A DNA stretch of 64,000 bases from Acanthosepion pharaonis (GCA_903632075.3 CAHIKZ030000059.1:1034719-1098718); one strand, 5' to 3'. Shown: positions 45,381 through 56,159, counted from the first letter of the stretch. A program made the numbers and translations. The notes: generated by a model not told the origin, from the letters alone.

Positions 45381-45634
45381 CAAAGCGTGAACATTTCTAC
45401 ATATTATTAAAAATAATTCATTTTTTTTCTTATGTTTTTCGATGGTAAACATTCTCGATAGGAGACATTCTCTTTTTAGCGTGTTAGTGACCCAAATGTC
45501 TTTCTTGAACTGTTCGAGAAAGACATTTGTATCACTAACACACTAAAAAGACAATATCTCCTATCGAGAATGTTTAACATAAAAAACTTAAAAAAATGAA
45601 TTATTTTTAATATGTGGAAATCACAACGCTTTGC

Positions 45635-45668
45635 CTGATGAAGGTCACGAGACCGGAAAACCGTGTAG
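45635..45668 (+). ncRNA. Hammerhead-like motif in H8 right arm
   Basis: CTGATGA (45635-45641), A, GGTC-ACGA-GACC stem-loop, G, GAAA (45656-45659), ACCGTGTA. Against the left arm, stem II has changed from AGTC/GACC to GGTC/GACC, restoring a pair, and the segment after GAAA has changed from CGCGTG to ACCGTG. Divergence between the arms that keeps the stem hints at past selection on structure. Confidence 0.4.
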
Positions 45669-45765
45669 CAAAATTATGAAAAAATAAAGCATAATATTAA
45701 AAAAAAAAAAAAAAAATAATAAAATAAAAAAAATCCACATTACAAGCAAAAACGTTTACGGTTTC

Positions 45766-45812
<47 letters not shown>

Positions 45813-45829
45813 TTGTTCTTCATCAGTGG

Positions 45830-47005
45830 AAATTGCCTTTACTTTTTGATTTAGCTCCGTATATCTAAATAAGATGGGGCTAAATAAATTTGCTTCATAC
45901 CATTCTATAGTGGAGGATAAACATTTTTTCACGTATTTAAATCGGATGGAGATTAAATCATTTGTCAGGTCTGAAGAAAATTTTCATTCGCCATTATCCT
46001 TATAATGGCGAATGAAAAAATAATTTTCTTATCACATATGAGTGCCGATAAAAATTTATTTCTCCCGTCTAAAATGATAGATGAAAACATTCTTTTCATC
46101 TAAAAATTTGACGCAGGATAAGATTTCTCTTCACGCTGAAAAATTTTGAACAACGAAAATTTATTTTAAACCTGATGTGTGTTCCTTTGTAGAAATCTAT
46201 TTTCTCTTTAAATATCCCTGTCACCAAACGTTATATTGCCACACCCAGGACTTATCGATTCGAACACTTACAAACTTTAACATGCCGTTCTATATCAACG
46301 CATATGTCTCCTCTGAGGAAAAGACCGGCTGATAACAATTTAATACATCCAGAACTAAACTCGTAACGTTTCATCACCACCGAGCATAACTGACGAGTGG
46401 CTATAGAATCAAAGAGGATCGTTACCTCGAACGCCTACTGGGGCTAAACGCCGAATCCCGATCTGAGATGGGGCAGATGTATGTGTGCCATCGCAAAAGA
46501 TACTGGTAGCATTGCCGTTATTTTTTTTTTTTTTTTTTTTTTGATGTATCGCTGCATATAATACTTAACGCCAGCTACGCTATATGAGCTGGCGCTTCAC
46601 ATTTCTCACTGTCCTGCCTCGAGAGAGTTCAAAAGTGCTTACGTGGCCTTGTGTGTGATGAATTATTATCCATTCTGCAGAAATTATCCTCCAACGAAAC
46701 GTCGCTATTACTGTGACACGTTCCGACAGTGCCAACAACTCAGGCCTTCACAGCTAGGACTCCACACCATGTCGTCTTCACGATGGTAAGCCATCCCTAT
46801 TTTATTTGCGTCCCTTTGATGAAAAACTAGCTCCACAGCTATTTCCCCAAAACTGTACAACCAACTCCCGAGAGAATCTACTATAATATTGGTCTATTTA
46901 CGTCCAGGGTCAAATTATCACTATCCTACTCAGAACCCATTATACTCTCTTACTGATTGAGATTGAAAGAGAGAAGTAACACTATCTTGAGTGGCCTTTG
47001 AACTA
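45830..47005. other. No gene recognised; split ribozyme-like halves at 46300-46410
   Basis: CTCGTAACGTTTC at about 46362-46374 (complement GAAACGTTACGAG) is followed by CTGACGAGTGGCTATAGA at about 46391. These look like the 3' half on the minus strand and the 5' half on the plus strand of a ribozyme-like motif whose palindrome tip is gone. A GCCAGCT/AGCTGGC hairpin lies at 46571-46593 after a poly-T run. No coding features. Confidence 0.35.
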
Positions 47006-47009
47006 TCAG

Positions 47010-47010
<1 letters not shown>

Positions 47011-47057
<47 letters not shown>
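47011..47057. repeat. (TA)n microsatellite
   Basis: Pure TA array. The following 530 bases hold an unrecognised 111-codon minus-strand frame (47181-47516) rich in K/F from A/T runs, not considered a gene. Confidence 0.95.
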
Positions 47058-47059
<2 letters not shown>

Positions 47060-47689
47060 TTTGGTGTAATTTCTTACAAAAAGAAAACTTGTTCTAATAA
47101 ACTGGCCGTCTTTCTCCTCTCTAAAAAGAAAGAAAGAAAAATGCCTATTCCCGCATAATTAATTTTCACAGAGATTATTCTCAAATGGCTAGATTTAAAT
47201 TCACTGAAACGAAAAACGGTTTAATGTTCGTGAGATATTTGAAAATATCTGATTTTTGAAGTGCAAAAATTTGTTTAGTTCTATTGATGTGGAAACAGTA
47301 GCTTTTAGAGTAATTAATGAAAATGTTTTCGTTGCTTTTTTTTTTTTTTAACTTACGCTGAAGGAAAGGATTTTTTTTCCTAAAGAAAGGCCTCATAAAA
47401 AACAAAATTGTTGTAATGCGGTATTTGGAAAACAAAGTTTGTCTAATACAAAAAGGGTTGACAGCCGATGAGAAAGCCCCTCTCCCCCACAAAAAAAAAT
47501 CCATCTTTATAAGCATTTATTAAAAGCAACGGAATAAAAACTCCTGTAGGGCACATCATTGAACTGTAGCAAAGATCCGCTCAATATATTTGAAGTATAA
47601 ACTACACTTTGGTTGTGTGGATGTTGAAGAAGCAAACATGGGTATGTACAGGTTCGCCTGCTCGGAAGCGATCAACCAGTCTAAATATG

Positions 47690-48055
47690 TGGATTTGGAT
47701 CGAAACAGTTAAAATGTCTGTCCATATCTCTGAGATGGAGTATTATGATTATTTACATTATTCAGACTGTTATACTCATCTTCATTCCTATATTCACAAC
47801 GTTTCGGCCGGCGTACATTCCGGCCTTCTTCAGGTGATTGGAATTTTGAACCGAACCCTTTAGTTAGTCCACCGTTGTAGGTTGTTCTAGTTCCACGTGC
47901 CATGCCGGATATCTCTGTTATTTCTCTTTAACTCAACTCTCCAAGTTTTTGGTTCATCACTGCTGTGGCCTGGTATTGAACTCGCAACTCTTTGGTTAGA
48001 TCCAATGACTAGACCCAAAGTCTTTATCCATTGGGTTCATGTGTCATTGAGACAC
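47690..48055 (-). mobile_element. tRNA-headed SINE with ribozyme-like tail (full unit)
   Basis: Minus strand, 5' to 3': tRNA-like head with ATGAACCCAATGGATAAAG (A-box region) and GTTGCGAGTTCAATACCAGG (B box); body AGAAATAACAGAGATATCCG; GGCACGTGGAACTAGAAC. Then AAAGGGTTCGGTTCAAAATT, the ribozyme-like motif (47796-47833), GTGAATATAGGAATGAAGAT and AGTCTGAATAATGTAAATAA. The head has no full acceptor stem. This is the reference copy for the family also seen at 14.4, 15.3, 48.1 and 63.8 kb. Confidence 0.75.
47796..47833 (-). ncRNA. Hammerhead-like motif, SINE type, intact
   Basis: Minus strand: CTGAAGA (47833-47827), A, stem II GGCCGG/CCGGCC with loop AATGTACG, GAAA (47805-47802), CGTTG. ACGT after GAA is self-complementary and followed by T, so stem III would have to form between two RNA copies (dimer model). 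The six-pair GC stem is the strongest of any motif here. Also readable as a peptide (PEEGRNVRRPKRC), an alternative explanation for its conservation. Confidence 0.5.
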
Positions 48056-48225
48056 CCGGAAGAGGCATTGCACGTGGAACTACATCTTCCCCGGTGGATG
48101 AAATAAAGGTTTTGTTTCGAAATTTCAATCATCTGAAGAAGGCCGGAGCGTACAAGGGCCAAAACGTTGGGAATATAGCAATGAAGATGAGGATAACAGT
48201 CCGAATAATGTAAATAAAATTGTAT
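48055..48225 (+). mobile_element. Ribozyme-SINE tail, inverted partner
   Basis: GAGGCATTGCACGTGGAACTA, GATGAAATAAAGGTTTTGTT, TCGAAATTTCAATCATCTGA, the motif, GGGAATATAGCAATGAAGAT and AGTCCGAATAATGTAAATAA. It is the tail of the same SINE family facing away from the minus-strand unit, so 47690-48225 forms an imperfect inverted repeat around the tRNA-like head, as at 14380-14720. Confidence 0.7.
48133..48168 (+). ncRNA. Hammerhead-like motif, SINE type, G12 lost
   Basis: CTGAAGA (48133-48139), A, GGCCGGAGCGTACAAGGGCC hairpin (weaker than its inverted partner), AAAA in place of GAAA (48161-48164), CGTTG. The same G-to-A loss occurs in the F2 motifs at 6423 and 27447. Confidence 0.4.
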
Positions 48226-48732
48226 TTCATACTAAAAATGAAATGTATTTTTGCTAGAGTTTACGTTATTCACTCATAAACTTTATTCAATATTGATGTG
48301 TGCATATGGGCGCCTTATCTTCTACATGTTGTTAAAACGTGGAAAATTTATTCTAGAGCATATATTTTTAGTATTCTATAGAACGATTAATTCTACATAT
48401 AATGTTAAATTTTATAAATTTCCGAAGTAGTAGTTTCATATCATTGGTAAATTTGACAAAATATATATTTATTTCATTTCATATTTTTCTTAGCGAACTT
48501 GAATTTCTGGAGTCTGCTCTAATAAAAGAGAAGCCGCCAACATTAAATAATTAATATTTCTCCATATTGAAGTGTGTTTTAATAAAATCAGTTTGGCCAT
48601 ATAAATGGCGTCATCTTCAGTAATTTGTAATTGGCTGCATTAAACATGAGAACGCGCGAATTAAATAAAAACAAAAAACGATTGCTTAATTATACGCAGA
48701 ACAATCCTTGAAAACGAATGTAGTAATATTCC

Positions 48733-48739
<7 letters not shown>

Positions 48740-48776
<37 letters not shown>

Positions 48777-48857
48777 TAATAAAATAGACTGATTTTAAGG
48801 TTCCATGTAATAAATTATTACATGGAACCTTACAGTGGTCTGTTTTTATTCAAATTA
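48740..48857. repeat. Microsatellite plus near-perfect palindrome
   Basis: A (TA)n array (48740-48771) is followed by a palindrome whose inner 35 bases are exact: AAGGTTCCATGTAATAA (48797-48813) against its complement (48815-48831). It is extended by weaker pairing to about 48778-48855 (AATAAAATAGACTG against CAGACC..TTTTTATT). It lacks a ribozyme-like core, so it is a separate hairpin family. Confidence 0.85.
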
Positions 48858-48917
48858 TTTGCCCTGGATTTTATCCTCCTTGGGGTTTATCCATACGGAT
48901 TAACTAATTTTCATAAA

Positions 48918-49011
<94 letters not shown>

Positions 49012-49017
49012 TGTGTG
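48918..49017. repeat. (CT)n(TA)n(TG)n microsatellite
   Basis: CT units, about 70 bases of TA, then TG units. Confidence 0.95.
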
Positions 49018-49039
49018 TGTTGTCTTCCCTCCTCTCTTT

Positions 49040-49380
49040 TACGTATACGAAATGTGGACATTGGAAAAGTTTCAGATGCGAGATTTCATTCCATACCAGT
49101 AGTCATGTTACAGGATCGCATCGTCTACCTTAAAATTTCGGACCGTGCAACCTTGGACTCGAATCAATGCACATTAAGGCACAAGTCCAATGAAATTGCT
49201 ACATCGTCCGCATGGAGCAACATGCCATTTCCAGATGCCTGTTTTACGGAGAGCTGCTATGTAGAAGTCATCAAGACCGGCCAAAGAAATGGTACAAAGA
49301 CGCAATCAAAACTAAGTTCCACTGGTGATAGTTATCTAGTTCCTTTGGTCTGATCTATGTTGCCGAATGATCAGTTGTTA
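49040..49380 (+). mobile_element. LINE C-terminal remnant (third lineage)
   Basis: Across two frames the translation gives YEMWTLEKFQMRDF (the SExWTLxKxxxxxLExFHMRCLR region). IASSTLKFRTVQPW, then QMPVLRRAAM, follow, approximating the WxDRVxNxEVLxRA...RxPxxVFYGEL region. It ends AKEMVQRRNQN and VPLVIVI. Stops and shifts throughout. Weak but collinear match to LINE C-termini that lack the FPRTS motif. Confidence 0.45.
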
Positions 49381-49439
49381 TCCGTAACTTCTTTTGAGCT
49401 AAACAAACCAATGGCATGCAAAACCTATGACAGAATCTT

Positions 49440-49960
49440 TATATCGCATTAGTAAAATAATACGGAAAAAGAAATGAAGTCGAGAGTGAAAGAAGAGATC
49501 GACTAGGAAGAAATAGAATAGTGAAATGGGGAAAAGAGAATGACATAAAAAATAAACTGACATAGTTTAGAGACGAAAAGTAAACTAGAGAACAATGAAA
49601 GAAAGAAAGAAACGTAAAGAATGTAATTAGTAAGGTTATATTAGTATTTACAAAATTAGGTATTCACTTCGGATATAAAGTCTCAGTATTAAGGCTGCTC
49701 ATGAGAATCAGTGGCTTGCACTAGAAGTTTAATCAACATTGCGCTAAGGTATAAACAGTGGTAAATAATGGAGATAAAAAGTAACATTAGAGAAAAAAAA
49801 AACGTAAAAGAATGAGAGAAATGACAAATGATTGATTTTGAGAAAAGACATTTGGACATTAAAATACCGAGTCAGAAACATACTTTAAAAATAACTGAAA
49901 TAACTGAGCAGTATCTGGGATAGAAATGAAGGAGGAAAACTCGAGACAGGATGAATAAAA
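49440..49960. repeat. Purine-rich tract
   Basis: The plus strand is A/G-dominated (GAAAGAAGAG, AAAGAAAGAAAG, GAGAAATGAC). A comparable stretch is at 51170-51420. No units of fixed length. Confidence 0.55.
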
Positions 49961-50343
49961 AAAAAATATCGTTCTTTTTTCGATGCATGCTCAAGGCGCC
50001 AGCAACCTTTGACAGCTGCTGAAAATCATTACTGTGTTCCCGTCCAAAGTTTGGTCTCCTTGAACTGTCACCAAGCATCAATGTCTGTCAACGGATACAA
50101 TTTATTATTGTTGGACAGGATATATCTCATATGCCCACTTTGTACGTTTATGCCGGATGACAATTTGCCAGACTAGCGATTATTTGTTATCGTGTAACAA
50201 GGCAAAAACATTATTATGAGTTATCTTTTGAAATATTAGTGCTCTTCTACCCACATCATTCACCAGCGTTCCCTTCTAAGTTTGTGGGTTTACGTAATAA
50301 AATAAAAGGAATTACATTTGAAGTATCTTTCGTAAGTATACAT

Positions 50344-50401
<58 letters not shown>

Positions 50402-50955
50402 AATAATCTTATAAATATAAGAAATTATACTCGTCCGGAAAACCTTGGGCACTTTGATATGTAAATAAACAGCCCAATACTTAAGGGAAAAATGGTACAA
50501 AAATAAAAAAGATAGAACAGAGAACATGTACGTTAGCCGAAGACAATCGTCTACCATCCAAGTTCAGAGTCCAAAGTAAAAAAAAAAAAAAAAAAAAAAC
50601 GATACGTGTAAGTAAAATAACTAAGCAAAGTGCTCAATACGCTAAATTGTGTTTTTTATTTTTTTTTATTTCTACAAACATTATATTTTCTTGGCACATA
50701 CGTCTGCTCAAACATGTAAATTATATGACACCAAAGCTGAATATTACCGATTTAAGAGCAAGACTTATAGATATTTGAAATGTCATATGTGCTCAGTTGC
50801 ATATCCTAACGTAGACAAAGAAGTTTCTAAAATATTGGACTCTTTTAATGTATCATTCCGAGAGAATTTAATTCTTTAAACCTTATTTTTTGTGGATACT
50901 CATATTTGAGAAGACGCTCTTATTATTTTTCTCTACGAGTTAGAATTATTCGAGA
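49961..50955. other. No gene recognised; symmetric (CA)n(TA)n(TG)n at 50341-50402
   Basis: The compound microsatellite is itself palindromic (CA units, TA array, TG units). A 21-base poly-A run lies at 50578-50599. The 76-codon frame at 50649-50879 has no known domain. Confidence 0.55.
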
Positions 50956-50959
50956 AATC

Positions 50960-51120
50960 TTATTAAAGAAAATTATGCATTCTTCGGAAAGATTCGAACC
51001 GATGTCCCCCACTGCAGAGTGAACCGTGGTTAGATCCGACATTCTTGATCGGCAAATATTCTTCATGGTCGAGTCGGTAAAGTCACATTTTATATATATA
51101 TATAAAATTTTGCAATTACA
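50960..51120 (-). mobile_element. tRNA-like SINE fragment (Ser/Leu-type T arm)
   Basis: The minus strand has GGACATCGGTTCGAATCTTTCC, a strong B box, preceded by ATGTCGGATCTAACCACGGT and TTCACTCTGCAGTGGGGG, which resembles a long variable arm. The D-arm side is diverged (ACCGACTCGACCATGAAGAA). No complete cloverleaf, so a SINE or tRNA pseudogene. No second copy recognised. Confidence 0.5.
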
Positions 51121-51849
51121 TCGTGAGCAGCCGTATGTGCCAACAAAATATGTTTGTAGCAATAAGAAAAAAATCAAAATAAAGGAAGGAAACCTGGAGA
51201 CAGAATGAATAAAAGAATATTGTTCTTCCGACGATGCTTTACAAATAAAGGAATAGAATAAGTGAAAGCCACAAACCCGAAAGAAAAAAAGTATTAAATG
51301 AGATAAAAGAAGGTAAAGAACACGCGAAAGATCATGAGCATAAAAAAAAATACAATATAGATAAAATATTGAGGCTGAAAGAAAGAAGCATAAATTAATA
51401 AAACAAAAAAAAAATTAGCATTAATGTAGAAGTCACCAGAAATGTTTGCGCTCCGTCGATATGAGGGAAGACTCATATATATTAATGAAAAACAGCCAGA
51501 AAGTGAGATAATTATGTGTGAATAAATATAAATGACTTGATGACAATAGGAACGCCTATAGAAAACGATCGATATTTGTGAAAGTTGGAGCATCTAATAT
51601 TAAATTATTTGAGATGAGTTGAAAACGGTCTTTATTTGGAAACGTTTCAATGAGGTTGAGAGTAAGCCTTAGTGATAATATAAAGTAGAGTGGGGCCCAA
51701 ATACCAGTGACATTTATTTGTTTATTAATATACCCGCAATAATATGATAAAATATAGAATAGTTTTTTATGGTATTGATATTGAATACTTACAAATATTT
51801 TATGAAATTTACGTTTTATGTTCATGGCGAAAATTGAAAGAAATATTAG

Positions 51850-52265
51850 GTTGGTCAGAAAGTCCTGACTAACTTAGGAAGCGGAAAAAAAAACAACATT
51901 TTATGCAGCAACACCAACATTTACACCTTAAAATAAAGTCCATCATTCTCAACGATCTTCTGCCAGCATCCGAATTCGTTCCAGATTTCATTAAAAAAAA
52001 ACAAAAAACACTGTAAACAGGTTTCCTTTACATTATCAAAAGTATTGAATCGCGGAGGAAGTGTGCCATTGAGCGGAAGTGGCCATAGTTACTCGCTTTG
52101 CAGCAGCGGAACTGAATGGGGGAATCTCAAAACTGGCCGGCTGTTTGAACTTCTCTTGAGTCAAATTGGCAGTGAGTGGTCTCGCATTGCCTTGCTGAAA
52201 CAAAAACCGATCTCGATTGAACAAAGCAGAATACTCCTTTAAACCCTCTCTGAAGTTAAGCAAAT
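51850..52265 (-). pseudogene. Mariner transposon 3' fragment
   Basis: The border at 51850 reads TTAGGTTGGTCAGAAAGTCC, a mariner-type terminal inverted repeat. Reading inward on the minus strand, REGLKEYSALFNRDRFLFQQ, then GNARPLTANLTQEKFKQ, matches the mariner motif where QDNARPHTA holds the second catalytic Asp (here Gly). A frameshift follows, and FRSMAHFLRDSI corresponds to FRSLQHFLRG. The element is 5'-truncated and inactive. The opposite terminal repeat was not found. Confidence 0.75.
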
Positions 52266-52429
52266 CACATAAACGTCAATAACTCAAATTTGGTTTGACA
52301 AAAATTTTTTTAAACATTCAATTTAGATGTCAGAACAAAGCCTGAGTGACAATTTGAGGTAGTATCGACGCTTTATTGAAGTTATTTGATGTATTCTAAA
52401 AAAAAAAACTGCCGTCTTAATTTATTAGG

Positions 52430-53340
52430 CAAAACCAAATAATCACATTTACTTCAATAAAAAGCTAGTAAAATCATAAAAATTGATCAACACCTATAAT
52501 AGAACACATAACAAACATAACAAACATTTGAATCATTTATATTTTAATATAGTGACGCCTCTTCTCAATATCAGTAATCTATTATCCATTGATAATTCCA
52601 TCTTCACAATTGACCATAGATTTTTGATCGGATTCAAGTTAGGACTTGCTAGCCATTCTATTATCTTCGCTTCTGTAAATCTTTTATGCTCAACGAATTC
52701 ACGGATAAGCTTACATATGAGAATGACCATCGCCATGCATATAAACACACACTGGGACTTGTACCATGAAAAGAAAATCTGTTCCTAAAATCACAATAGC
52801 TCGCACTGTTCAGTTTAACTTGTTCGACTTTTAATGGTCTAATATTGGTTTGGTCGACAATTCCAGCCCATATCATAACACTGACAACGCCTTGTTGCCT
52901 TCTTTCACCCACGGGCACGTTTGAATTGGATAAACTCCGTCCTTTGGCCCATCCATCATGTCCATCGAGATTCATCCGTGAAAAGTACATAAGAAAAGTT
53001 AATTTTCATATAATTCTTGGACCAATGTTGAAGCTTTAAAATATTTGCTTTAGTGAGACGTCTTTTTGTAGGAGATCCCAATTCACAAATATTCTACAGT
53101 TTTGTGCTTCGTGACTACTTCAATTCCATCCTTTTCAAAGATTTGCGCGGTGGTCAAAAGTGGTTGTTTCGCAGTAGCTCACTTTCCATTACGTTGATCT
53201 CGGGGTCGCAAATTCTTAAAGCCCTTTGCTTCGCTTCGTGTTCACAACTTATATTTTCAAAAAGAAAAACATACGCAAATTTTACATCACTGTCAAAGAT
53301 TTACTGAGTTATCAAAACAGATAGCTATACATCTGCAGTA
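52430..53340 (-). pseudogene. Tc1-like transposase relic
   Basis: Minus strand, N to C. LCELGS-type NICELGSPTKRRLTKANILK comes first, then QHWSKNY and FTDES-like FSRMNLDGHDGWAKGRSLSN. SNVPVGERRQQGVVSVMIWA, GIVDQTNIRPLKVEQVKLNS and FVEHKRFTEAKIIEWLASPN follow. LNPIKNLWSIVKMEL is the SPDLNPIENLW motif with both acidic residues changed (D to N, E to K). Frames shift around 52750 and 52990. The catalytic triad is destroyed. Terminal inverted repeats not resolved. Confidence 0.75.
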
Positions 53341-53344
53341 AATT

Positions 53345-54405
53345 GGGAATTCATCGCTAAAATCAATCCATTTTCAGGCCGTGGGGACCTATGCAAACTG
53401 TGTTTATTAGAAAAGAAATTCATCCTAAAAAATATTAACAATTTTAATCTATTTAATAAGCGGAATGACGTTATGTCTAGTTGTCTGCGTAGAAGGATTT
53501 TTCTCTTAAAATAATGTAATCTTGGATAATTTACTTTTCATTTAAATTTAATTTTCTGTTCGCCTTCATTTAATGCATACACCGATCAACTCCCTTTTAA
53601 TCATTCAAACGTCACATTCCGAGGTGAGCCACCGTTCAAATTTTAAATTTAAAACGTACTTCAAGGGAAGGACGCTGATGCATAGTTCAAAATTAAAATA
53701 GTACAAAAGCAATACTGGGATTTAAGTGCAGAATATGGGGAACAGGTATGAGTCATTAGAAAAAAAAATAGAATTGAACATTATATATATATATATATAT
53801 AACAATAAACTATATCTTGTGCCCGACAAGTTGGGCAACCCCGAAACAGTTGCAAATATCTAGTTAATCCATTTAACTAACATACACATGCATGCATACA
53901 CACACACACACACACACATATTACGCACACATTCTGTTTAATGAACTCTGTCTTACGTCTGTCGGCTGGCGCATTCGAGAAAACTTAATAATAAAAATGG
54001 ACTCTTCGGCATGTTCGAATTTCCCTTCCCCATTGTAGGAGAAACTACTTTTCCATCGGGCGTGCTTTACACCGCGCGGCCACAAGAACCATCACAGACT
54101 GCAATGTTCTATTTACCTTCATCACTAATACAGTTTTAACATTTTTCATAAAAAAGTTAACTCTCTTCTAAACTAAAGACAGCATTTTTTTAAATAATTT
54201 CTAGTGGAATATTATACAGTCAAAGCAGTTATGGTAAAATATATTATCTATTATCTATGACCAAACTCTATAGCACTGTAACTGTAATAATATATAAACA
54301 TATAGTTGATGAAAAGTAAATCTCGATTAAACAAGTTAATTTCATTCTATATAATTATTACAATTACAAACCAAACATAATTGTGATTCCTTTTAATACG
54401 TTCGA
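53345..54405. other. No gene recognised; microsatellites
   Basis: (TA)n at 53782-53802 and (CA)n at 53900-53920. 53560-53640 and 53940-54090 are less AT-rich but show no recognisable element. Confidence 0.5.
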
Positions 54406-54409
54406 TTTT

Positions 54410-54785
54410 TTTAAGCTTTTCATCTCAAGCAAGACGGAAGTTCCACTAGCACACAAGGGGTTACAGAGAGTGGGAGCAAGCGAAAAGAGGCGTGATAGAG
54501 GAAAAAATGACGAGAAGGACGGGAAATCGACCAAGGCATCTGGAGATGTTGATTGATATTACATTTGAATAGTTGTTAATTATAGCTATCAGGGAAGCAA
54601 GAAGGAAGGGACTTCCACAGACGGGAAGTGCGAGACATGAAGCTATTGGAGTAGAAGAGAGGGCTGCATTTAACCGTTTCGATAGTGAAAGTGTGGGACT
54701 GAGGTGCCAACCTAGTAACATTTTAAATTTGTGTAGTTTGGGAACTAGCGAAAGTAACTCGTCGGAGGAGTTACCGCTATAAAGA
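54410..54785 (-). mobile_element. CR1/Jockey-like LINE 3' end
   Basis: Nucleotide-level copy of 25880-26245. The 3' UTR block CCCCTTGTGTGCTAGTGGAA, CTTCCGTCTTGCTTGAGATG and the coding stretch covering FTVETVK and SFIxRTSxLW are recognisable on the minus strand. Stops and shifts are more numerous than in the 25.9-kb copy. Confidence 0.7.
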
Positions 54786-55019
54786 GAAAAGGTAATGTGT
54801 ACAATATTTGTATAAAAATAAATATCTTAATTTTGGAAAAAAAAGCTCTCTTTATTAGTTTAAAAAAGACACTTACTGAACATTGTAAAAATAGAAAGAC
54901 TAGTGGAAGAAGAGCAAAAAGAATCACGGCGATCATACAGACTGAGTCGAAGTCTATTTGTTATATCAGGAGACTTGGTTGAAGATAAAAGGAAATCATA
55001 TATGGATGTTTATAGTCAA

Positions 55020-55370
55020 GAAAAAATATGTCCTGGGTTCTTACCCAGGACATTTTTTTTCTTAACAAATTGCCTCCAACATCAAGGTCTTTGATGAGAT
55101 TTTTTCAAGTGTGGAACCAACTCTTAATTGATGGTGTTCCGAGCTCCAACCTGACCCGACGTGGCAGCACCTGTTAGGAAATCTGAGGTCAAAACACTAT
55201 GAAAGTGTAAAAATAGGTATTAGTACCAGCAATACATTTTTGCAAAAAACAATTATTACCAATAACTTATTTTTTTTTTTTTTTTAAATTATATTACCAG
55301 AAATAAAAGTCCTGTCTTTATTAAATAACCCATTGAGGTTGGTATGTTCTAAAACAAACCAAAAAAAACT
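55020..55370 (-). repeat. Dispersed repeat family A with extra perfect hairpin
   Basis: The minus strand has CCTAACAGGTGCTGCCACGT, TCGGGTCAGGTTGGAGCTCG and ACACTTTCATAGTGTTTTGA in family order. The usual CGTCATACCCAGGA block is replaced by an exact palindrome ATGTCCTGGGT-TCTT-ACCCAGGACAT (55028-55053). Confidence 0.6.
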
Positions 55371-55379
55371 TTTGATAAA

Positions 55380-56155
55380 TTTTATATATAATATATATAT
55401 ATAGTAATGAATATACATATTCCTTACCGGTAGCAAGACTAGGAGTTTCAAGCACAATCTTCAATGCCAACAATATCATTATAGATTATACATATATATT
55501 TGATTTAAGTTGTATATATAATGTGTGTACATAGGAATACAGAATCTTATGCGTAGTTGCTTAAATGTCGCCAAAAGCAGTCTTTAATCTGAACGTTTAT
55601 ACAATTTATATAAAAAATATGTATATCATTTGAAAATAAATCATTAAGAAATACGATGTATTTTGCTAAATTCAAAGCAGATTTAAATTTCCGACAATTG
55701 CAATCTTAAATGATCTTTAAAAATACAAGATTACAAATAAGGGAAGATATTTTTATGTAAAGATGTGTGTAAATTTTCTGAATAGAAGAGCAATTTAATA
55801 ATAACTGAAACAGATTAATCCTTTTTGTATCACGTGATTACATGTGAATCATGTGATTAATTTGTAAACTTATTCACATGTAATAATATATGATAAAAAC
55901 ACATTCAAACGAATTTAGCGACTCCACAAAATGACAATGATACAAATTTTATTAATTTGCCGTCTCTACTAGAAATTGCTTATTCTTCCAGTTATTTTGA
56001 TGTTATTGCCTTAATAAAAACTATGCGATAAAATGCTATTTTTGTAATGTTGTTGTGAGAAACAAACAAATCGGAGTATGTTATCGATTTTCTTAAATAA
56101 TTAAAAAAAAAATTATATTTGATTACTAAAGTAAAAAATGCAAGATTCATTCAGG
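55380..56155. other. No gene recognised
   Basis: AT-rich. A CACGTGATTACATGTGAATCATGTGATT stretch near 55831 is locally palindromic but unremarkable. Confidence 0.5.
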
Positions 56156-56159
56156 GGGT

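Larger units (their letters stand above)
45261..45770. mobile_element. Large hairpin element H8, about 510 bp, two hammerhead-like motifs
   Basis: The arms start AAATGAGAGAGAAACC and read through AAACGTTTTTGCTTGTAATG, TTATGCTTTATTTTCCATAA, TTTTGCTACACGCGTTTCCG, TAAAAATAATTCATTTTTTT and ATTCTCGATAGGAGA. They finish GTGTTAGTGACCCAAATGTC, then TTTCT, and are mirrored on the right almost throughout; the loop is only about 10 bases. The right flank is (TA)n (45774-45808), the left flank a shorter TA run (45208-45223). No coding capacity. Confidence 0.85.

Noticed and set aside
50960..51120. Functional tRNA-Ser or tRNA-Leu gene
   Set aside because: Good T arm but no matching acceptor stem or D arm.
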